Assembly: GCF_002940205.1 (NCBI RefSeq)
Contig: NZ_MDSK01000007.1
Coordinates: forward strand, 62,001 to 126,000
Direction: 5' to 3'
DNA length: 64,000 nucleotides
DNA from: Xanthomonas arboricola pv. guizotiae
GTDB lineage: Bacteria; Pseudomonadota; Gammaproteobacteria; Xanthomonadales; Xanthomonadaceae
Part shown: one piece after another, positions 21,024-30,209 of the stretch
Layout: each line of letters starts with the position of its first letter
Numbering within the stretch: position 1 is the first letter of the stretch
The notes under the pieces: model-generated
Told to the model about the DNA's origin: nothing
Databases searched by the model: none
What the model saw: only the letters and a program-made list of their open reading frames with translations
Position numbers and translations under genes: made by a program

Positions 21024-21338
21024 GGCCTCGAAACTAACAATTTAGAGCAGCCATGTGCAAGTGGTGCGACGCACAAAGCGCCTGATTGATCATGGATTTA
21101 CGGCGTAAGTTCAGGTTGTCGCACACTTGAGCTCGCCAATACGCGACGCGGATGCTCTGTCACATCTGTCATAACCCGGTCTTTGTTCAGACTCATGACA
21201 CACGATGACAAAAACAAAACTCATGTAAATATTTGTCTTCGTTGACAAAAATTAAAAATCACCGCGCTGCGAAGTTGTCACATTAACGCAACTTTCACGC
21301 CATAGCCTGCGCTCACTTTCTCAGGTCGCAAGGCACAC
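21024..21338. promoter_or_regulatory. 315-base AT-rich divergent region before the porin, with TGTCA half-sites
   Basis: The region is markedly AT-richer than its surroundings. It contains several PhoB-like half-sites: CTGTCAC and CTGTCAT (21157-21172, spaced nine apart), two ATGACA (21195-21210, spaced ten) and TTGTCAC (21275-21281). None has the canonical 11-base spacing, so the PhoB reading is tentative. The downstream gene is a phosphate-type porin. Confidence 0.45.
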
Positions 21339-22589
21339 ATGAAACTTTCTCCCACCCTGCTTGGCTCCGCCCTGCTACTGGCGCTGGCCGCACCCGCCGC
21401 GCACGCCGAAATCGCCATCGACGTGATCGGCGGTTCGGAGATCTCGCTGGAAGGTCTGGTCCAGGCCGACGGTAACTGGTTCCACAACGATGTGCTGGAC
21501 CTCAACGGCGCGATCGGCGCCAATGGCGACAATTCAGAATTCAGCATCCGCCGCGCCGAGCTGGTGCTCAAGGGCAAGGGCCCGGGCAATGTCGAATGGG
21601 TGGCCGGTTACGACCCCAGCGTGCTGAAGGAAGTCACCATCCGTGGCACCACCATCCGCAGCACCGGGCGTCTCCTCGACAACAACATCAAGTACAAGTT
21701 CGGCGGCAACGCCAACAACTACCTGCAGATCGGCCAGTTCAAGCAACCCAACAGCCTGGAAGAACTGTCCAGCACCAAGAACAACGATTTCGTGTCCAAG
21801 GCTTCGGTCACCAACACCTACGGTATCTCTCGCCGGCTGGGCGTGGCCTATGGCATGGGCGACAACAACTGGAGCGTGACCGCCAGTGCGTTCGGCCGCG
21901 AGCTCACCCGCAACCAGGCCCACGGCAGCGGCTATGGCGCGCGCGGCACCTGGGCGCCGCTCAACGAGAGCGGCAACGTGCTGCATTTCGGCCTGAGCTA
22001 CCTGGGTTACGACACCGACGACGACACCCTGCGCCTGCGCGCGCGCCCGGACGCCGACCTGACCACGGTGCGCCTGATCGACAGTGGCGCCATCACCAAC
22101 GTGGACCGCGTGGGCGTGGCCGGAGCCGAGGCGATGTGGATCACCGGCCCGTTCAAGCTGCAGAGCGAGTACTTCCAGGAAAACGCCAAGCGCATCGGCA
22201 ACAACGCCAACGATTACAAGAGTGACGGCTGGTACGTCAGCGGCGTCTGGAACATCACCGGCGAGACCTGGGGCTACAAGGCCGGCGTGCCGACCACGCC
22301 GCTGCCGAACGCGCCGGCCTCCGGTTTGTGGCAGCTGGCGGTGCGCTACGACACCCTGGACCTCAACGACGGCCACCTGGTCTCCAACGGCACCACCCCG
22401 TTCGTGGACGGCGTGCTGGGCGGCAAGATGGATGTGTGGACGCTCGGCGCCAACTGGTACTGGCGCTCCAACTTCAAGTTCGCGCTGAACTACGCCAAGG
22501 TGGAAAGCACCCGCTACAACAGCGCCACGCGTGGCCTGGTCGACGACAACCCGTCGATCATTGAGGCACGTGCGCAGTTCTATTGGTAA
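21339..22589 (+). CDS. OprP/OprO-type phosphate-selective porin
   Basis: A 416-residue outer-membrane protein with signal peptide LLGSALLLALAAPAAHA (cleaved before EIAIDV). The sequence EISLEGLVQADGNWFHND, then EFSIRRAELVLKGKGPGNVEWVAGYD and LQIGQFKQPNSLEELSSTKNNDF, matches the Porin_O_P (OprP/OprO) family. That family forms 16-strand trimeric channels for phosphate or polyphosphate. It ends in an aromatic residue (ARAQFYW), as beta-barrels do. It heads the phosphate locus and so probably brings phosphate across the outer membrane for the PstS proteins downstream. Confidence 0.9.
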   Translation: MKLSPTLLGSALLLALAAPAAHAEIAIDVIGGSEISLEGLVQADGNWFHNDVLDLNGAIGANGDNSEFSIRRAELVLKGKGPGNVEWVAGYDPSVLKEVTIRGTTIRSTGRLLDNNIKYKFGGNANNYLQIGQFKQPNSLEELSSTKNNDFVSKASVTNTYGISRRLGVAYGMGDNNWSVTASAFGRELTRNQAHGSGYGARGTWAPLNESGNVLHFGLSYLGYDTDDDTLRLRARPDADLTTVRLIDSGAITNVDRVGVAGAEAMWITGPFKLQSEYFQENAKRIGNNANDYKSDGWYVSGVWNITGETWGYKAGVPTTPLPNAPASGLWQLAVRYDTLDLNDGHLVSNGTTPFVDGVLGGKMDVWTLGANWYWRSNFKFALNYAKVESTRYNSATRGLVDDNPSIIEARAQFYW

Positions 22590-22683
22590 GTGCGCGCTGG
22601 ATCGGCTGCCGTGCTGCGCTCCCGTGAGCGTGCCACGGCGGCAACCACCCTGATCCGACCCGGCAACGCGCCCCGCCGCAACG

Positions 22684-22701
22684 CCGTCATCTGCATGTCA
22701 T
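22684..22701 (+). promoter_or_regulatory. Candidate Pho box upstream of the first pstS
   Basis: CCGTCAT (22684-22690) and ATGTCAT (22695-22701) are direct seven-base repeats with the canonical 11-base period of PhoB sites (CTGTCAT consensus). The site is 86 bases before the pstS start. PhoB control is inferred. Confidence 0.55.
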
Positions 22702-22786
22702 CTCCCGGACACCGCGCAGTCATGCCCCTGCCCTGCAATGGCACGACGGCGGGACGTCCTCATCCCTTCGCTACAGGAGCTGTTCC

Positions 22787-23806
22787 GTGATCCACTCTCT
22801 GAAGACCCGTCTGGCCATCGGCGTACTCGCCGCCTCGCTGGCACTGTGCGCCCAGGCCGCCGATGTCACCGGCGCCGGTGCGTCGTTCATCTACCCGGTG
22901 ATGTCCAAGTGGTCGGCCGACTACAACACCGCCACCAAGAAGCAGGTCAACTATCAGTCGATCGGTTCGGGCGGCGGCATCGCCCAGATCAAGGCGGCCA
23001 GCGTGGACTTCGGCTCGTCCGATGCGCCGCTCAAGCCGGAAGAACTGGCCGCGGCCGGCCTGGCGCAATTCCCGTCGGTGATTGGCGGCGTGGTGCCGGT
23101 GGTCAATGTGCCGGGAATCGCCGCCGGCGCGCTCAAGCTGGACGGCAAGACCCTGGGCGACATCTTCCTGGGCAAGGTCAGCACCTGGAACGACCCGGCG
23201 ATCGCCGCGCTCAACCCGGGCACGAAGCTGCCGGAAGGCAAGATCACCGTGGTGCATCGCTCCGACGGTTCGGGCACCAGCTTCAATTTCACCAACTACC
23301 TGTCCAAGGTCAACGCGGACTGGAAGGGCAAGGTTGGCGAAGGCACCGCGGTGCAGTGGCCGACCGGCATCGGCGGCAAGGGCAACGAAGGTGTCGCCGC
23401 GTACGTGAAGCAGATCAAGGGCGGCATCGGCTACGTCGAGCTGTCGTATGCGCTGCAGAACAAGATGGCCTACACCGCGATGAAGAATGCTGCCGGCAAG
23501 TTCGTGCAGCCGTCCGACGAGACCTTCGCCGCCGCCGCCAACAGCGCCGACTGGGGCAGCAGCAAGGACTTCTACCTGGTGATGACCAATGCCGCCGGCG
23601 ACAACGCCTGGCCGATCACCGCCACCAACTTCATTTTGGTGCAGAAGAAGCCGAAGAACCCGGCCGGCCTCAAGAACACGCTGGAGTTCTTCCGCTGGGT
23701 CTACAGCAAGGGCGACGCGCAGGCCAAGCAACTGGACTACGTGCCGCTGCCGGACAGCCTGGTGACCCAGATCGAAGGCTACTGGGCCAAGAACCTGCCC
23801 AAGTAA
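22787..23806 (+). CDS. pstS: Phosphate-binding protein PstS (first copy)
   Basis: A 339-residue periplasmic phosphate-binding protein of the Pst ABC importer. The signal peptide LAIGVLAASLALCAQA is followed by ADVTGAGASFIYPVMSKWSADY. Phosphate-contacting motifs are GAGASF, the SIGSGGG loop, VDFGSSDAPL and HRSDGSGTSFNF. It has no lipobox, so it is soluble in the periplasm, unlike the second copy. A strong terminator follows at 23862-23892, so it is probably its own transcript or joined only to the porin. Confidence 0.95.
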   Translation: MIHSLKTRLAIGVLAASLALCAQAADVTGAGASFIYPVMSKWSADYNTATKKQVNYQSIGSGGGIAQIKAASVDFGSSDAPLKPEELAAAGLAQFPSVIGGVVPVVNVPGIAAGALKLDGKTLGDIFLGKVSTWNDPAIAALNPGTKLPEGKITVVHRSDGSGTSFNFTNYLSKVNADWKGKVGEGTAVQWPTGIGGKGNEGVAAYVKQIKGGIGYVELSYALQNKMAYTAMKNAAGKFVQPSDETFAAAANSADWGSSKDFYLVMTNAAGDNAWPITATNFILVQKKPKNPAGLKNTLEFFRWVYSKGDAQAKQLDYVPLPDSLVTQIEGYWAKNLPK

Positions 23807-23861
23807 TGCCCAGCCACAGCGACAGGAACGACGCCGTCTCTCTCCCCGGCGTCGGCACCGG

Positions 23862-23892
23862 GACGCGGCCCCACGGGGTCGCGTCTTTTTTT
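23862..23892 (+). terminator. Rho-independent terminator after first pstS
   Basis: GACGCGGCCCC pairs with GGGGTCGCGTC (one G-U pair) around a short loop, followed at once by seven thymines (23886-23892). It separates the two pstS genes. Confidence 0.9.
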
Positions 23893-23914
23893 GTGATGCC
23901 TGGTCCAGAAGGCA

Positions 23915-23932
23915 CTGTCATGCACGTGTAAC
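23915..23932 (+). promoter_or_regulatory. Candidate Pho box upstream of the second pstS
   Basis: CTGTCAT (23915-23921) is followed after four bases by GTGTAAC (23926-23932), giving the 11-base period of PhoB sites. The second half is weaker. It lies 62 bases before the second pstS and just after the terminator, as expected for a separate promoter. Confidence 0.6.
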
Positions 23933-23993
23933 AAAAACATCATTTCATAGCGTGGTCTGCCGGACACCCGGCCAATCCAGCCTCGGAGCTTCC

Positions 23994-25085
23994 ATGAAAT
24001 TGCAGTCGGCCAGCCTGACCGCCCTGTCCCTCACCATCGCCCTGGCCCTGGCCGCGTGCTCGCCCGGCAAGGACGCGCAGTCCGGCGACGCCGCCAAGGG
24101 CGCGCCGACCGCAGGCGCCACCGCCAGCGACAGCAAGGGCGCCGAGATCTCCGGCGCCGGTGCGTCCTTCATCTATCCGCTGGTGTCCAAGTGGTCGGCC
24201 GACTACAACGCCGCCACCGGCAACAAGGTGAACTACCAGTCGATCGGTTCCGGCGGCGGCATCGCGCAGATCAAGGCCGGCACGGTGGATTTCGGTTCGA
24301 CCGACAAGCCGCTGGACAGCGCCGAACTGCAGCTGGCCGGCCTGGGCCAGTTCCCGTCGGCGATCGGTGGCGTGGTGCCGGTGGTCAATCTGGAAGGCAT
24401 CGCACCGGGCAAGCTGCGCCTGACCGGCGCGCTGCTGGGCGACATCTTCCTGGGCAAGGTCACGATGTGGAACGACGCGGCGATCGTCGCGGCCAATCCC
24501 GGCGTAACGCTGCCGGCGACCAAGATCAACCTGGTGCATCGCTCCGATGGCTCGGGCACCACCTTCAACTTCTCCAACTACCTGTCCAAGGTCAGCCCGG
24601 AGTGGAAGAGCAAGGTCGGCGAAGGCACCTCGGTGCAGTGGCCCGGTGGCGTCGGCGGCAAGGGCAATGAAGGCGTGGCCTCGTACGTGCAGCAGATCAA
24701 GGGTTCGATCGGCTATGTCGAACTGGCCTACGCACTGCAGAACAAGATGCCCTACGCCTCGCTGCAGAACGCGGCTGGCCAGTGGGTGGAGCCGAATGCG
24801 GAAAGCTTCGCCGCTGCCGCCGCCAGCGCCGACTGGGCCAACGCCAAGGATTTCAATCTGGTGATCACCAACGCACCGGGCGAGAAGGCATGGCCGATCA
24901 CCGCCACCAACTTCATGCTGATGCACAAACAGCCCAAGGATGCGGCACGCAGCAAGGCGACGCTGGACTTCTTCAAGTGGGCATTGGACAACGGCCAAGC
25001 CCAGGCCAGCGAACTGCATTACGTGCCGCTGCCGCCGGAACTGGTCAAGCAGATCGAAGCCTATTGGGGCAGCGAGTTCAAGTGA
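23994..25085 (+). CDS. pstS: Phosphate-binding lipoprotein PstS (second copy)
   Basis: A 363-residue paralogue of the first PstS, similar over its whole mature length (EISGAGASFIYPLVSKWSADY, VDFGSTDKPLDSAELQ, HRSDGSGTTFNFSNYL). It has a lipoprotein signal instead (SLTIALALAACSPGKD, Cys near residue 21) and a 30-residue Ala/Gly/Asp linker before the binding domain. It would be tethered to a membrane. It has its own Pho-box candidate and is followed by pstC, pstA, pstB and phoU, so it is probably the operon-linked binding protein for this transporter. Confidence 0.95.
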   Translation: MKLQSASLTALSLTIALALAACSPGKDAQSGDAAKGAPTAGATASDSKGAEISGAGASFIYPLVSKWSADYNAATGNKVNYQSIGSGGGIAQIKAGTVDFGSTDKPLDSAELQLAGLGQFPSAIGGVVPVVNLEGIAPGKLRLTGALLGDIFLGKVTMWNDAAIVAANPGVTLPATKINLVHRSDGSGTTFNFSNYLSKVSPEWKSKVGEGTSVQWPGGVGGKGNEGVASYVQQIKGSIGYVELAYALQNKMPYASLQNAAGQWVEPNAESFAAAAASADWANAKDFNLVITNAPGEKAWPITATNFMLMHKQPKDAARSKATLDFFKWALDNGQAQASELHYVPLPPELVKQIEAYWGSEFK

Positions 25086-25197
25086 TGCCCTGCACCCGCC
25101 GTCATGGCGGGTTGCGCTGCGGTGAGGTGCCTGCGGGCGCCTCGCCGTTCCTGCTGTCTCACGCTCCCGCCGTCGCGCGGGTGACGAGTCCAATCGA

Positions 25198-26172
25198 ATG
25201 AATGCCACCGCCATTCCCGAAGCGATGACCGCCCCGCGCGGCCGCGACCTGCGCGATGCACGCGCCGATCGCCTGTTCAAGCTTGCGCTGGCCGCCACGG
25301 TCGTCTTCGTCCTGCTGGCGCTCGGCAGCGCCGCGCTATCGATGCTGTGGGGCGGACGCCATGCCCTGCAGATGCAGGGCATGAGCTTTTTCTATTCCGC
25401 CGACTGGAATCCGGTGGAAAACAAATACGGCGCGCTGGCGCCGATCTACGGCACCCTGGTCACCGCAGTGATTGCGATGCTGATTGCGGTGCCGGTGAGT
25501 TTCGGTATCGCGTTCTTCCTGACCGAAGTGGCGCCGCGCTGGTTGCGCGGCCCGGTCGGCACCGCGATCGAACTGCTAGCCGGCATCCCGTCGATCATCT
25601 ACGGCATGTGGGGCCTGTTCGTGCTGGTGCCGGTGATGACCGAGCACGTGACGCCCTGGCTCAACGATCACCTCGGCACGCTGCCGCTGATCGGCCCATT
25701 GTTCCAGGGCCCGCCGTTGGGCATCGGGTTGCTGACCGCCGGCTTCGTGCTGGCGATCATGGTGATCCCCTTCATCTCGTCGGTGATGCGCGAGGTGTTC
25801 CTGACCGTGCCGACGCGCCTGAAGGAATCGGCGTATGCGCTGGGGTCGACCAAGTGGGAAGTCAGCTGGGACATCGTGCTGCCCTATACCCGCTCGGCGG
25901 TGATCGGTGGCGTGTTCCTGGGCCTGGGCCGTGCGCTGGGCGAGACCATGGCGGTGGCGTTCGTGGTCGGTAATACGGTGCGGCTGTCGCCGTCGCTGCT
26001 GGAGCCCGGCACCACCATCGCCGCACTGATCGCCAATGACTTCGGCGAGGCCACCGAAACCTATCGCTCGGCATTGCTGCTGCTGGGCTTCGTGCTGTTC
26101 ATCGTGACCTTCATCGTGCTGGCGATTGCGCGCTTCATGCTGATGCAGCTGTCGCGTCGGGAGGGCAACTGA
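25198..26172 (+). CDS. pstC: Phosphate ABC transporter permease PstC
   Basis: A 324-residue inner-membrane permease with about six transmembrane helices (first LFKLALAATVVFVLLALGSA). The conserved EAA loop is ALGSTKWEVSWDIVLPYTRS. IELLAGIPSIIYGMWGLFVL and GLGRALGETMAVAFVVGN are PstC hallmarks. It pairs with PstA to form the phosphate channel driven by PstB. The stop overlaps the pstA start by one base (TGATG). Confidence 0.95.
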   Translation: MNATAIPEAMTAPRGRDLRDARADRLFKLALAATVVFVLLALGSAALSMLWGGRHALQMQGMSFFYSADWNPVENKYGALAPIYGTLVTAVIAMLIAVPVSFGIAFFLTEVAPRWLRGPVGTAIELLAGIPSIIYGMWGLFVLVPVMTEHVTPWLNDHLGTLPLIGPLFQGPPLGIGLLTAGFVLAIMVIPFISSVMREVFLTVPTRLKESAYALGSTKWEVSWDIVLPYTRSAVIGGVFLGLGRALGETMAVAFVVGNTVRLSPSLLEPGTTIAALIANDFGEATETYRSALLLLGFVLFIVTFIVLAIARFMLMQLSRREGN

Positions 26173-27035
26173 TGTCCTCGGTCTCGCAATCGCCGTACAA
26201 CCGCCGCCGCGTGACCAACGCGATCGCCCTGTTGCTGTCCTGCGTCACCGCGATGTTCGGCCTGTTCTTCCTGGCCTGGATCCTGTGGACCCTGTTGTCC
26301 AAGGGCGTGCCGGGCATCGACGTCAACCTGTTTATCAAGATGACACCGCCGCCGATGCAGGAAGGCGGGCTACTCAATGCCTTCTTCGGCAGTGCGGTGA
26401 TGTGCGGTCTGGCGCTGGCCATCGGCACGCCGCTGGGCATTGCCGCCGGCACCTGGCTGGCCGAATACGGCAATGCACGCAAGGCCGGCGTGGTGGTGCG
26501 CTTCGTCAACGACATCCTGTTGTCGGCGCCATCGATCGTGCTGGGATTGTTCGTCTACACGCTGTACGTGATGCAGACCGGCGGGCGCTTCTCGGCGTTT
26601 GCCGGCGCGCTGTCGCTGGCCTTCATCGTGCTGCCGGTCGTGGTACGCACCACCGACGAAATGCTGCGCCTGGTGCCGGCGCAAATGCGCGAAGCGGCGT
26701 TGTCGCTGGGCATCCCGCAATGGAAGGTCACCGTGCAGGTGCTGTATCGCGCCGCATCGGCCGGCATCCTCACCGGCATCCTGCTGGCCCTGGCCCGTAT
26801 CAGCGGCGAGACCGCGCCGTTGCTGTTCACCGCCTTCGGCAATCAGTACTGGAACAGCAATGTGTTCCAGCCGATGGCCAGCGTGCCGGTGATCATGAAT
26901 CAGTTCGCCGGCAGCCCCTACGAGACCTGGCAGACCCTGGCCTGGTCCGGCGCGCTGGTGCTGACCGTGTTCGTGCTGCTGGTGAGCCTGGGCGCGCGCG
27001 CCCTGCTATTGCGCAACAAGATTTCCAATGACTGA
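26172..27035 (+). CDS. pstA: Phosphate ABC transporter permease PstA
   Basis: A 287-residue permease, partner of PstC, with six predicted membrane helices (first [20 protein letters not shown]). [19 protein letters not shown], the EAA loop [19 protein letters not shown] and [20 protein letters not shown] are typical of PstA. It overlaps pstC by one base, and an in-frame ATG for pstB lies within its last codons, so expression is tightly coupled. Confidence 0.95.
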   Translation: MSSVSQSPYNRRRVTNAIALLLSCVTAMFGLFFLAWILWTLLSKGVPGIDVNLFIKMTPPPMQEGGLLNAFFGSAVMCGLALAIGTPLGIAAGTWLAEYGNARKAGVVVRFVNDILLSAPSIVLGLFVYTLYVMQTGGRFSAFAGALSLAFIVLPVVVRTTDEMLRLVPAQMREAALSLGIPQWKVTVQVLYRAASAGILTGILLALARISGETAPLLFTAFGNQYWNSNVFQPMASVPVIMNQFAGSPYETWQTLAWSGALVLTVFVLLVSLGARALLLRNKISND

Positions 27036-27057
27036 CCTCTCCCTCCGGACACCCGAC

Positions 27058-27888
27058 ATGAACGATCTCCAAAACGCCATGCCGATGCATCGCATCGCCG
27101 TTCCGGCCGCCAAGGGAGCTCCGGCCGCGCAGACGCCGGTGAAAGTGGCCGCACGCAATCTGGATTTCTATTACGACAAGTACCACGCGCTCAAGGGCAT
27201 CAACATCGAGATCCCGGAAAAGCGCGTCACCGCGCTGATCGGGCCATCGGGTTGCGGCAAGTCCACCCTGCTGCGCATCTTCAACCGCATCTATGCGATG
27301 TATCCGAAGATGGAAGCGCGCGGCGAGGTGCTGCTGGACAACGAAAACATCCTGTCGCCGAAGTACCCGATGAACCGGCTGCGCAGCAAGGTCGGCATGG
27401 TGTTCCAGAAGCCGGTGCCGTTTCCGATGACGATCTTCGAAAACGTCGCCTACGGCATCCGCCACCACGAAAAACTCTCCAAGGCCGACATGCAGAACCG
27501 GGTCGAGCAGGCGCTGCGCCAGGGCGCGCTGTGGGACGAGGTCAAGGACAAGCTGGGGCAAAGCGCGCTGGGCCTGTCCGGCGGCCAGCAGCAGCGGTTG
27601 TGCATCGCACGCGCAGTGGCGCTGCGCCCGGACGTGTTGCTGCTGGACGAACCGACCTCGGCGCTGGACCCGATTTCCACCAGCCGGATCGAGCAGCTGG
27701 TGGAAGAGCTCAAGCGCGAATACACCATCGTGATCGTGACCCACAACATGCAGCAGGCCGCGCGCGTGTCCGACTACACCGCCTTCATGTACCTGGGCGA
27801 CCTGATCGAGCATGACCGCACCGAAACGATTTTCTCCCAGCCGTCCAAGCAACAGACCGAGGACTACATCACCGGTCGTTTCGGTTGA
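27058..27888 (+). CDS. pstB: Phosphate import ATP-binding protein PstB
   Basis: A 276-residue ABC ATPase powering phosphate import. It has Walker [19 protein letters not shown]-loop [18 protein letters not shown], signature [14 protein letters not shown], Walker [13 protein letters not shown] and the H-loop [14 protein letters not shown]. The N-terminus is about 30 residues longer than E. coli PstB. I chose the ATG at 27058; another at 27028 overlaps the pstA end and would add ten residues. Followed by phoU after a 127-base gap. Confidence 0.95.
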   Translation: MNDLQNAMPMHRIAVPAAKGAPAAQTPVKVAARNLDFYYDKYHALKGINIEIPEKRVTALIGPSGCGKSTLLRIFNRIYAMYPKMEARGEVLLDNENILSPKYPMNRLRSKVGMVFQKPVPFPMTIFENVAYGIRHHEKLSKADMQNRVEQALRQGALWDEVKDKLGQSALGLSGGQQQRLCIARAVALRPDVLLLDEPTSALDPISTSRIEQLVEELKREYTIVIVTHNMQQAARVSDYTAFMYLGDLIEHDRTETIFSQPSKQQTEDYITGRFG

Positions 27889-28015
27889 TGTAAGCCGCGT
27901 CATCGCAACGCCGTCTCCAGCATCTCCGTCGCGCCGCCCGGCACGACATTTGCATGATGTGCCATGTCGCCGAGGTCACGGCGGACATCCACCACCGCCA
28001 CAAATCGAGATCACG

Positions 28016-28726
28016 ATGAACCAGCACCTCAACGACCATATCGTCAAAAGCTACGACGAGGAGCAGCACCGTCTTGTCGCCGAGATCGTGCGCATGGGCG
28101 ACACGGCGGTGGCGCAGCTGGAAGCCGCACTGGATGTGGTGGAGCGTCGCGACGACAACGCCGCGCATCGTATCGTGGTCAACGACGAAGCGATCGATGC
28201 GCTGGAGCATGCGATCAGCCACGACGTGATGCGGCTGGCGCTGCGTGGGCCGATGGCGCGCGACCTGCGCGAGATCCTGGCCGGCCTGCGCATTCCGGCC
28301 GATATCGAACGCATCGGCGATTACGCGGCCAATGTCGCCAAGCGCTCGATCGCGCTCAATTCCGCACCGCCGCTACCGCAGACGGTGGGCCTGCGTGCAC
28401 TCGGCAAGATGGCCGCCGATGCGGTGCGCGAAGCGGTGCAGGCGTACCGCAACAAGGATGCCGATGCGGCCATCCGCGTGCGCGACGAAGATGCACGCCT
28501 GGATGCGCAGTACACCGCGCTGTTTCGCGAGTTGCTGACCTACATGATGGAAGACCCGCGCAACATCACGCCCTGCACGCACCTGCTGTTCATGGCCAAG
28601 AACCTGGAGCGCATCGGCGACCACGCCACCAACATCGCCGAGAACGTGTGGTTTCTGGTGCACGGCGAGCAGCCGCTGCCGCCGCGCCTGAAGCGCGACG
28701 ACACCAGCACCACCGGCGTCATCTGA
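28016..28726 (+). CDS. phoU: Phosphate signalling protein PhoU
   Basis: A 236-residue all-helical protein with two PhoU repeats. Each has the metal-binding E/D-x-x-x-D pattern: ADIERIGDYAANVAKRS and NLERIGDHATNIAENVWF. PhoU links the Pst transporter to the PhoR sensor kinase and represses the Pho regulon when phosphate is plentiful. phoB and phoR are not in this window. N-terminal HIVKSYDEEQHRLVAEIVRMG is well conserved. Confidence 0.95.
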   Translation: MNQHLNDHIVKSYDEEQHRLVAEIVRMGDTAVAQLEAALDVVERRDDNAAHRIVVNDEAIDALEHAISHDVMRLALRGPMARDLREILAGLRIPADIERIGDYAANVAKRSIALNSAPPLPQTVGLRALGKMAADAVREAVQAYRNKDADAAIRVRDEDARLDAQYTALFRELLTYMMEDPRNITPCTHLLFMAKNLERIGDHATNIAENVWFLVHGEQPLPPRLKRDDTSTTGVI

Positions 28727-28735
28727 TCGCAACAG

Positions 28736-28758
28736 GTGCCGGCAGCACCTGCCGGCAC
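28736..28758 (+). terminator. Hairpin after phoU
   Basis: GTGCCGGCA and TGCCGGCAC form a perfect nine-base stem nine bases after the phoU stop. There is no immediate thymine run, so termination may need Rho. Confidence 0.5.
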
Positions 28759-28848
28759 AGGCCGCAACGCCTTATTTCATTACGTATTCAGCTACAAATA
28801 CCTACGGTGGGCTCGCACAGGCTGTTCCTGTGACGCAGGAGTAGGCAG

Positions 28849-29235
28849 ATGAAACGCATCATCGGATCCCTCATGGTTGTATCGCTGCTGACGTCCGGCG
28901 CAGCGTTCGCGGCGCCGCAACAGCATGACGACCGCGACCGCATCGCGCAGCACCACGACGCGCATGGTCCGGACCGCCGCGACGATCACCGCGACGACAG
29001 GCGCGACGACCGCCGCAGCGCGCACCACGACGACCACCGCAACGATCGTCGCGGCCCGCCGTATCGCCGCGGCGAGCGCCTGGCACCGGACCATCGTGGA
29101 ATACGTGTGACCGACTACCGCAAGCATCACTTGAACACGCCGCAACGCGGGCACGAGTGGCGCCGCGTGGACAATAACTACGTGCTCATTGCGGTGGCCA
29201 CCGGGCTGATCGCGAGCGTGGTCGCCGCCCGCTGA
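28849..29235 (+). CDS. RcnB family exported protein
   Basis: A 128-residue protein with a signal peptide (GSLMVVSLLTSGAAFA). It has a very His/Asp/Arg-rich central stretch (residues about 25-68) and a C-terminal RcnB-like domain: RGERLAPDHRGIRVTDYRKHHL, then RRVDNNYVLIAVATGLIASVV. RcnB is periplasmic and affects nickel/cobalt homeostasis in E. coli. The His/Asp-rich repeat could bind metal, but that is inferred. The gene stands alone with a terminator 27 bases downstream. Confidence 0.82.
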   Translation: MKRIIGSLMVVSLLTSGAAFAAPQQHDDRDRIAQHHDAHGPDRRDDHRDDRRDDRRSAHHDDHRNDRRGPPYRRGERLAPDHRGIRVTDYRKHHLNTPQRGHEWRRVDNNYVLIAVATGLIASVVAAR

Positions 29236-29261
29236 CGCCAGCGCTGCAGCACCGTTCCTGG

Positions 29262-29293
29262 GCCCGATCCGTGGCAACACGGGTCGGGCTTTT
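29262..29293 (+). terminator. Terminator after the RcnB-like gene
   Basis: GCCCGATCCGTG pairs with CACGGGTCGGGC (one G-U pair) around a GCAA tetraloop, followed by TTTT. Confidence 0.85.
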
Positions 29294-29378
29294 GTTTGCC
29301 GGATCGCCGCTCAGTACACGCGGGCAGGCCGCCAGCCGCCACGATCGGGCCGGCCGTGCGACCTGCTAGGCTATGCCG

Positions 29379-30014
29379 ATGAACGAACCGGTCGACCTGC
29401 AGCCTGCCCCCTCCTTCCTGCCCATGTCGCGACGCTTCCGCGGCTATCTGCCCGTGGTGGTGGATGTGGAAACGGGAGGATTCGACTGGAACAGGCACGC
29501 CCTGCTGGAAATCGCCTGCGTGCCGATCGAAATGGATGCCGACGGGCGGTTCTTCCCGGGCGACACCGCCAGCGCCCATCTGGTGCCGGCGCCGGGGCTG
29601 GAGATCGACCCGAAGTCGCTGGAGATCACCGGCATCGTGCTCGACCATCCGTTCCGCTTCGCCAAGCAGGAAAAGGACGCGCTGGACCATGTGTTCGCAC
29701 CGGTGCGCGCGGCAGTCAAGAAGTACGGTTGCCAGCGCGCGATCCTGGTCGGCCACAACGCGCATTTCGATCTGAACTTCCTCAACGCCGCAGTTGCGCG
29801 CGTCGGCCACAAACGCAACCCGTTCCATCCGTTCAGCGTGTTCGACACCGTCACCCTGGCCGGCGTGGCGTACGGGCAGACCGTGCTGGCGCGCGCGGCA
29901 CAAGCCGCAGGCCTGGACTGGAACGCCGCCGATGCGCATAGCGCGGTCTACGACACCGAGCAGACCGCGCGGCTGTTCTGCACGATAGCCAATGCCTGGC
30001 CGGGACCTGTTTGA
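29379..30014 (+). CDS. rnt: Ribonuclease T
   Basis: A 211-residue DEDDh 3'-5' exoribonuclease that trims tRNA and other stable RNA 3' ends. The motifs are [20 protein letters not shown] (Exo I, with the Asp and Glu), [14 protein letters not shown] (Exo II) and [15 protein letters not shown] (Exo III with the His and Asp). The length is normal for the family. An ATG two codons upstream (29373) could also serve. A heptad repeat element begins three bases after its stop. Confidence 0.94.
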   Translation: MNEPVDLQPAPSFLPMSRRFRGYLPVVVDVETGGFDWNRHALLEIACVPIEMDADGRFFPGDTASAHLVPAPGLEIDPKSLEITGIVLDHPFRFAKQEKDALDHVFAPVRAAVKKYGCQRAILVGHNAHFDLNFLNAAVARVGHKRNPFHPFSVFDTVTLAGVAYGQTVLARAAQAAGLDWNAADAHSAVYDTEQTARLFCTIANAWPGPV

Positions 30015-30016
30015 GC

Positions 30017-30204
30017 GGGGATTGGGGATTGGGGAATCGTTAAAGCAGCGGGGCTCCCTGCTTGAGACATCAGCAGTTGGCGGCGCCACTGCGTGTGCCC
30101 TTACCCTCATCCGCCCTTCGGGCACCTTCTCCCGCAGGAGAAGGAAAGCGCCAAGCACCTTGGCTCTGCGATTCCCGATTCCCAAATCCCGATTCCCCAA
30201 TCCC
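30017..30204. repeat. Composite repeat between rnt and the GGDEF gene (heptad copy 3 with CCCTCA element inside)
   Basis: GGGGATT heptads (30017-30039, followed by TTAAAGCAG) and inverted GATTCCC heptads (30170-30204) bracket a CCCTCATCCG element (30104-30144, ending CTTCTCCCGCAGGAGAAGG, itself a hairpin). The whole fills the space between two convergent genes, ending five bases before the GGDEF stop. It may act as a two-way terminator. Confidence 0.8.
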
Positions 30205-30209
30205 AGCAC

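Noticed and set aside
21157..21210. Firm PhoB sites upstream of the porin
   Set aside because: The half-sites are good, but the spacings are nine and ten bases rather than eleven, so I report only a tentative regulatory region.
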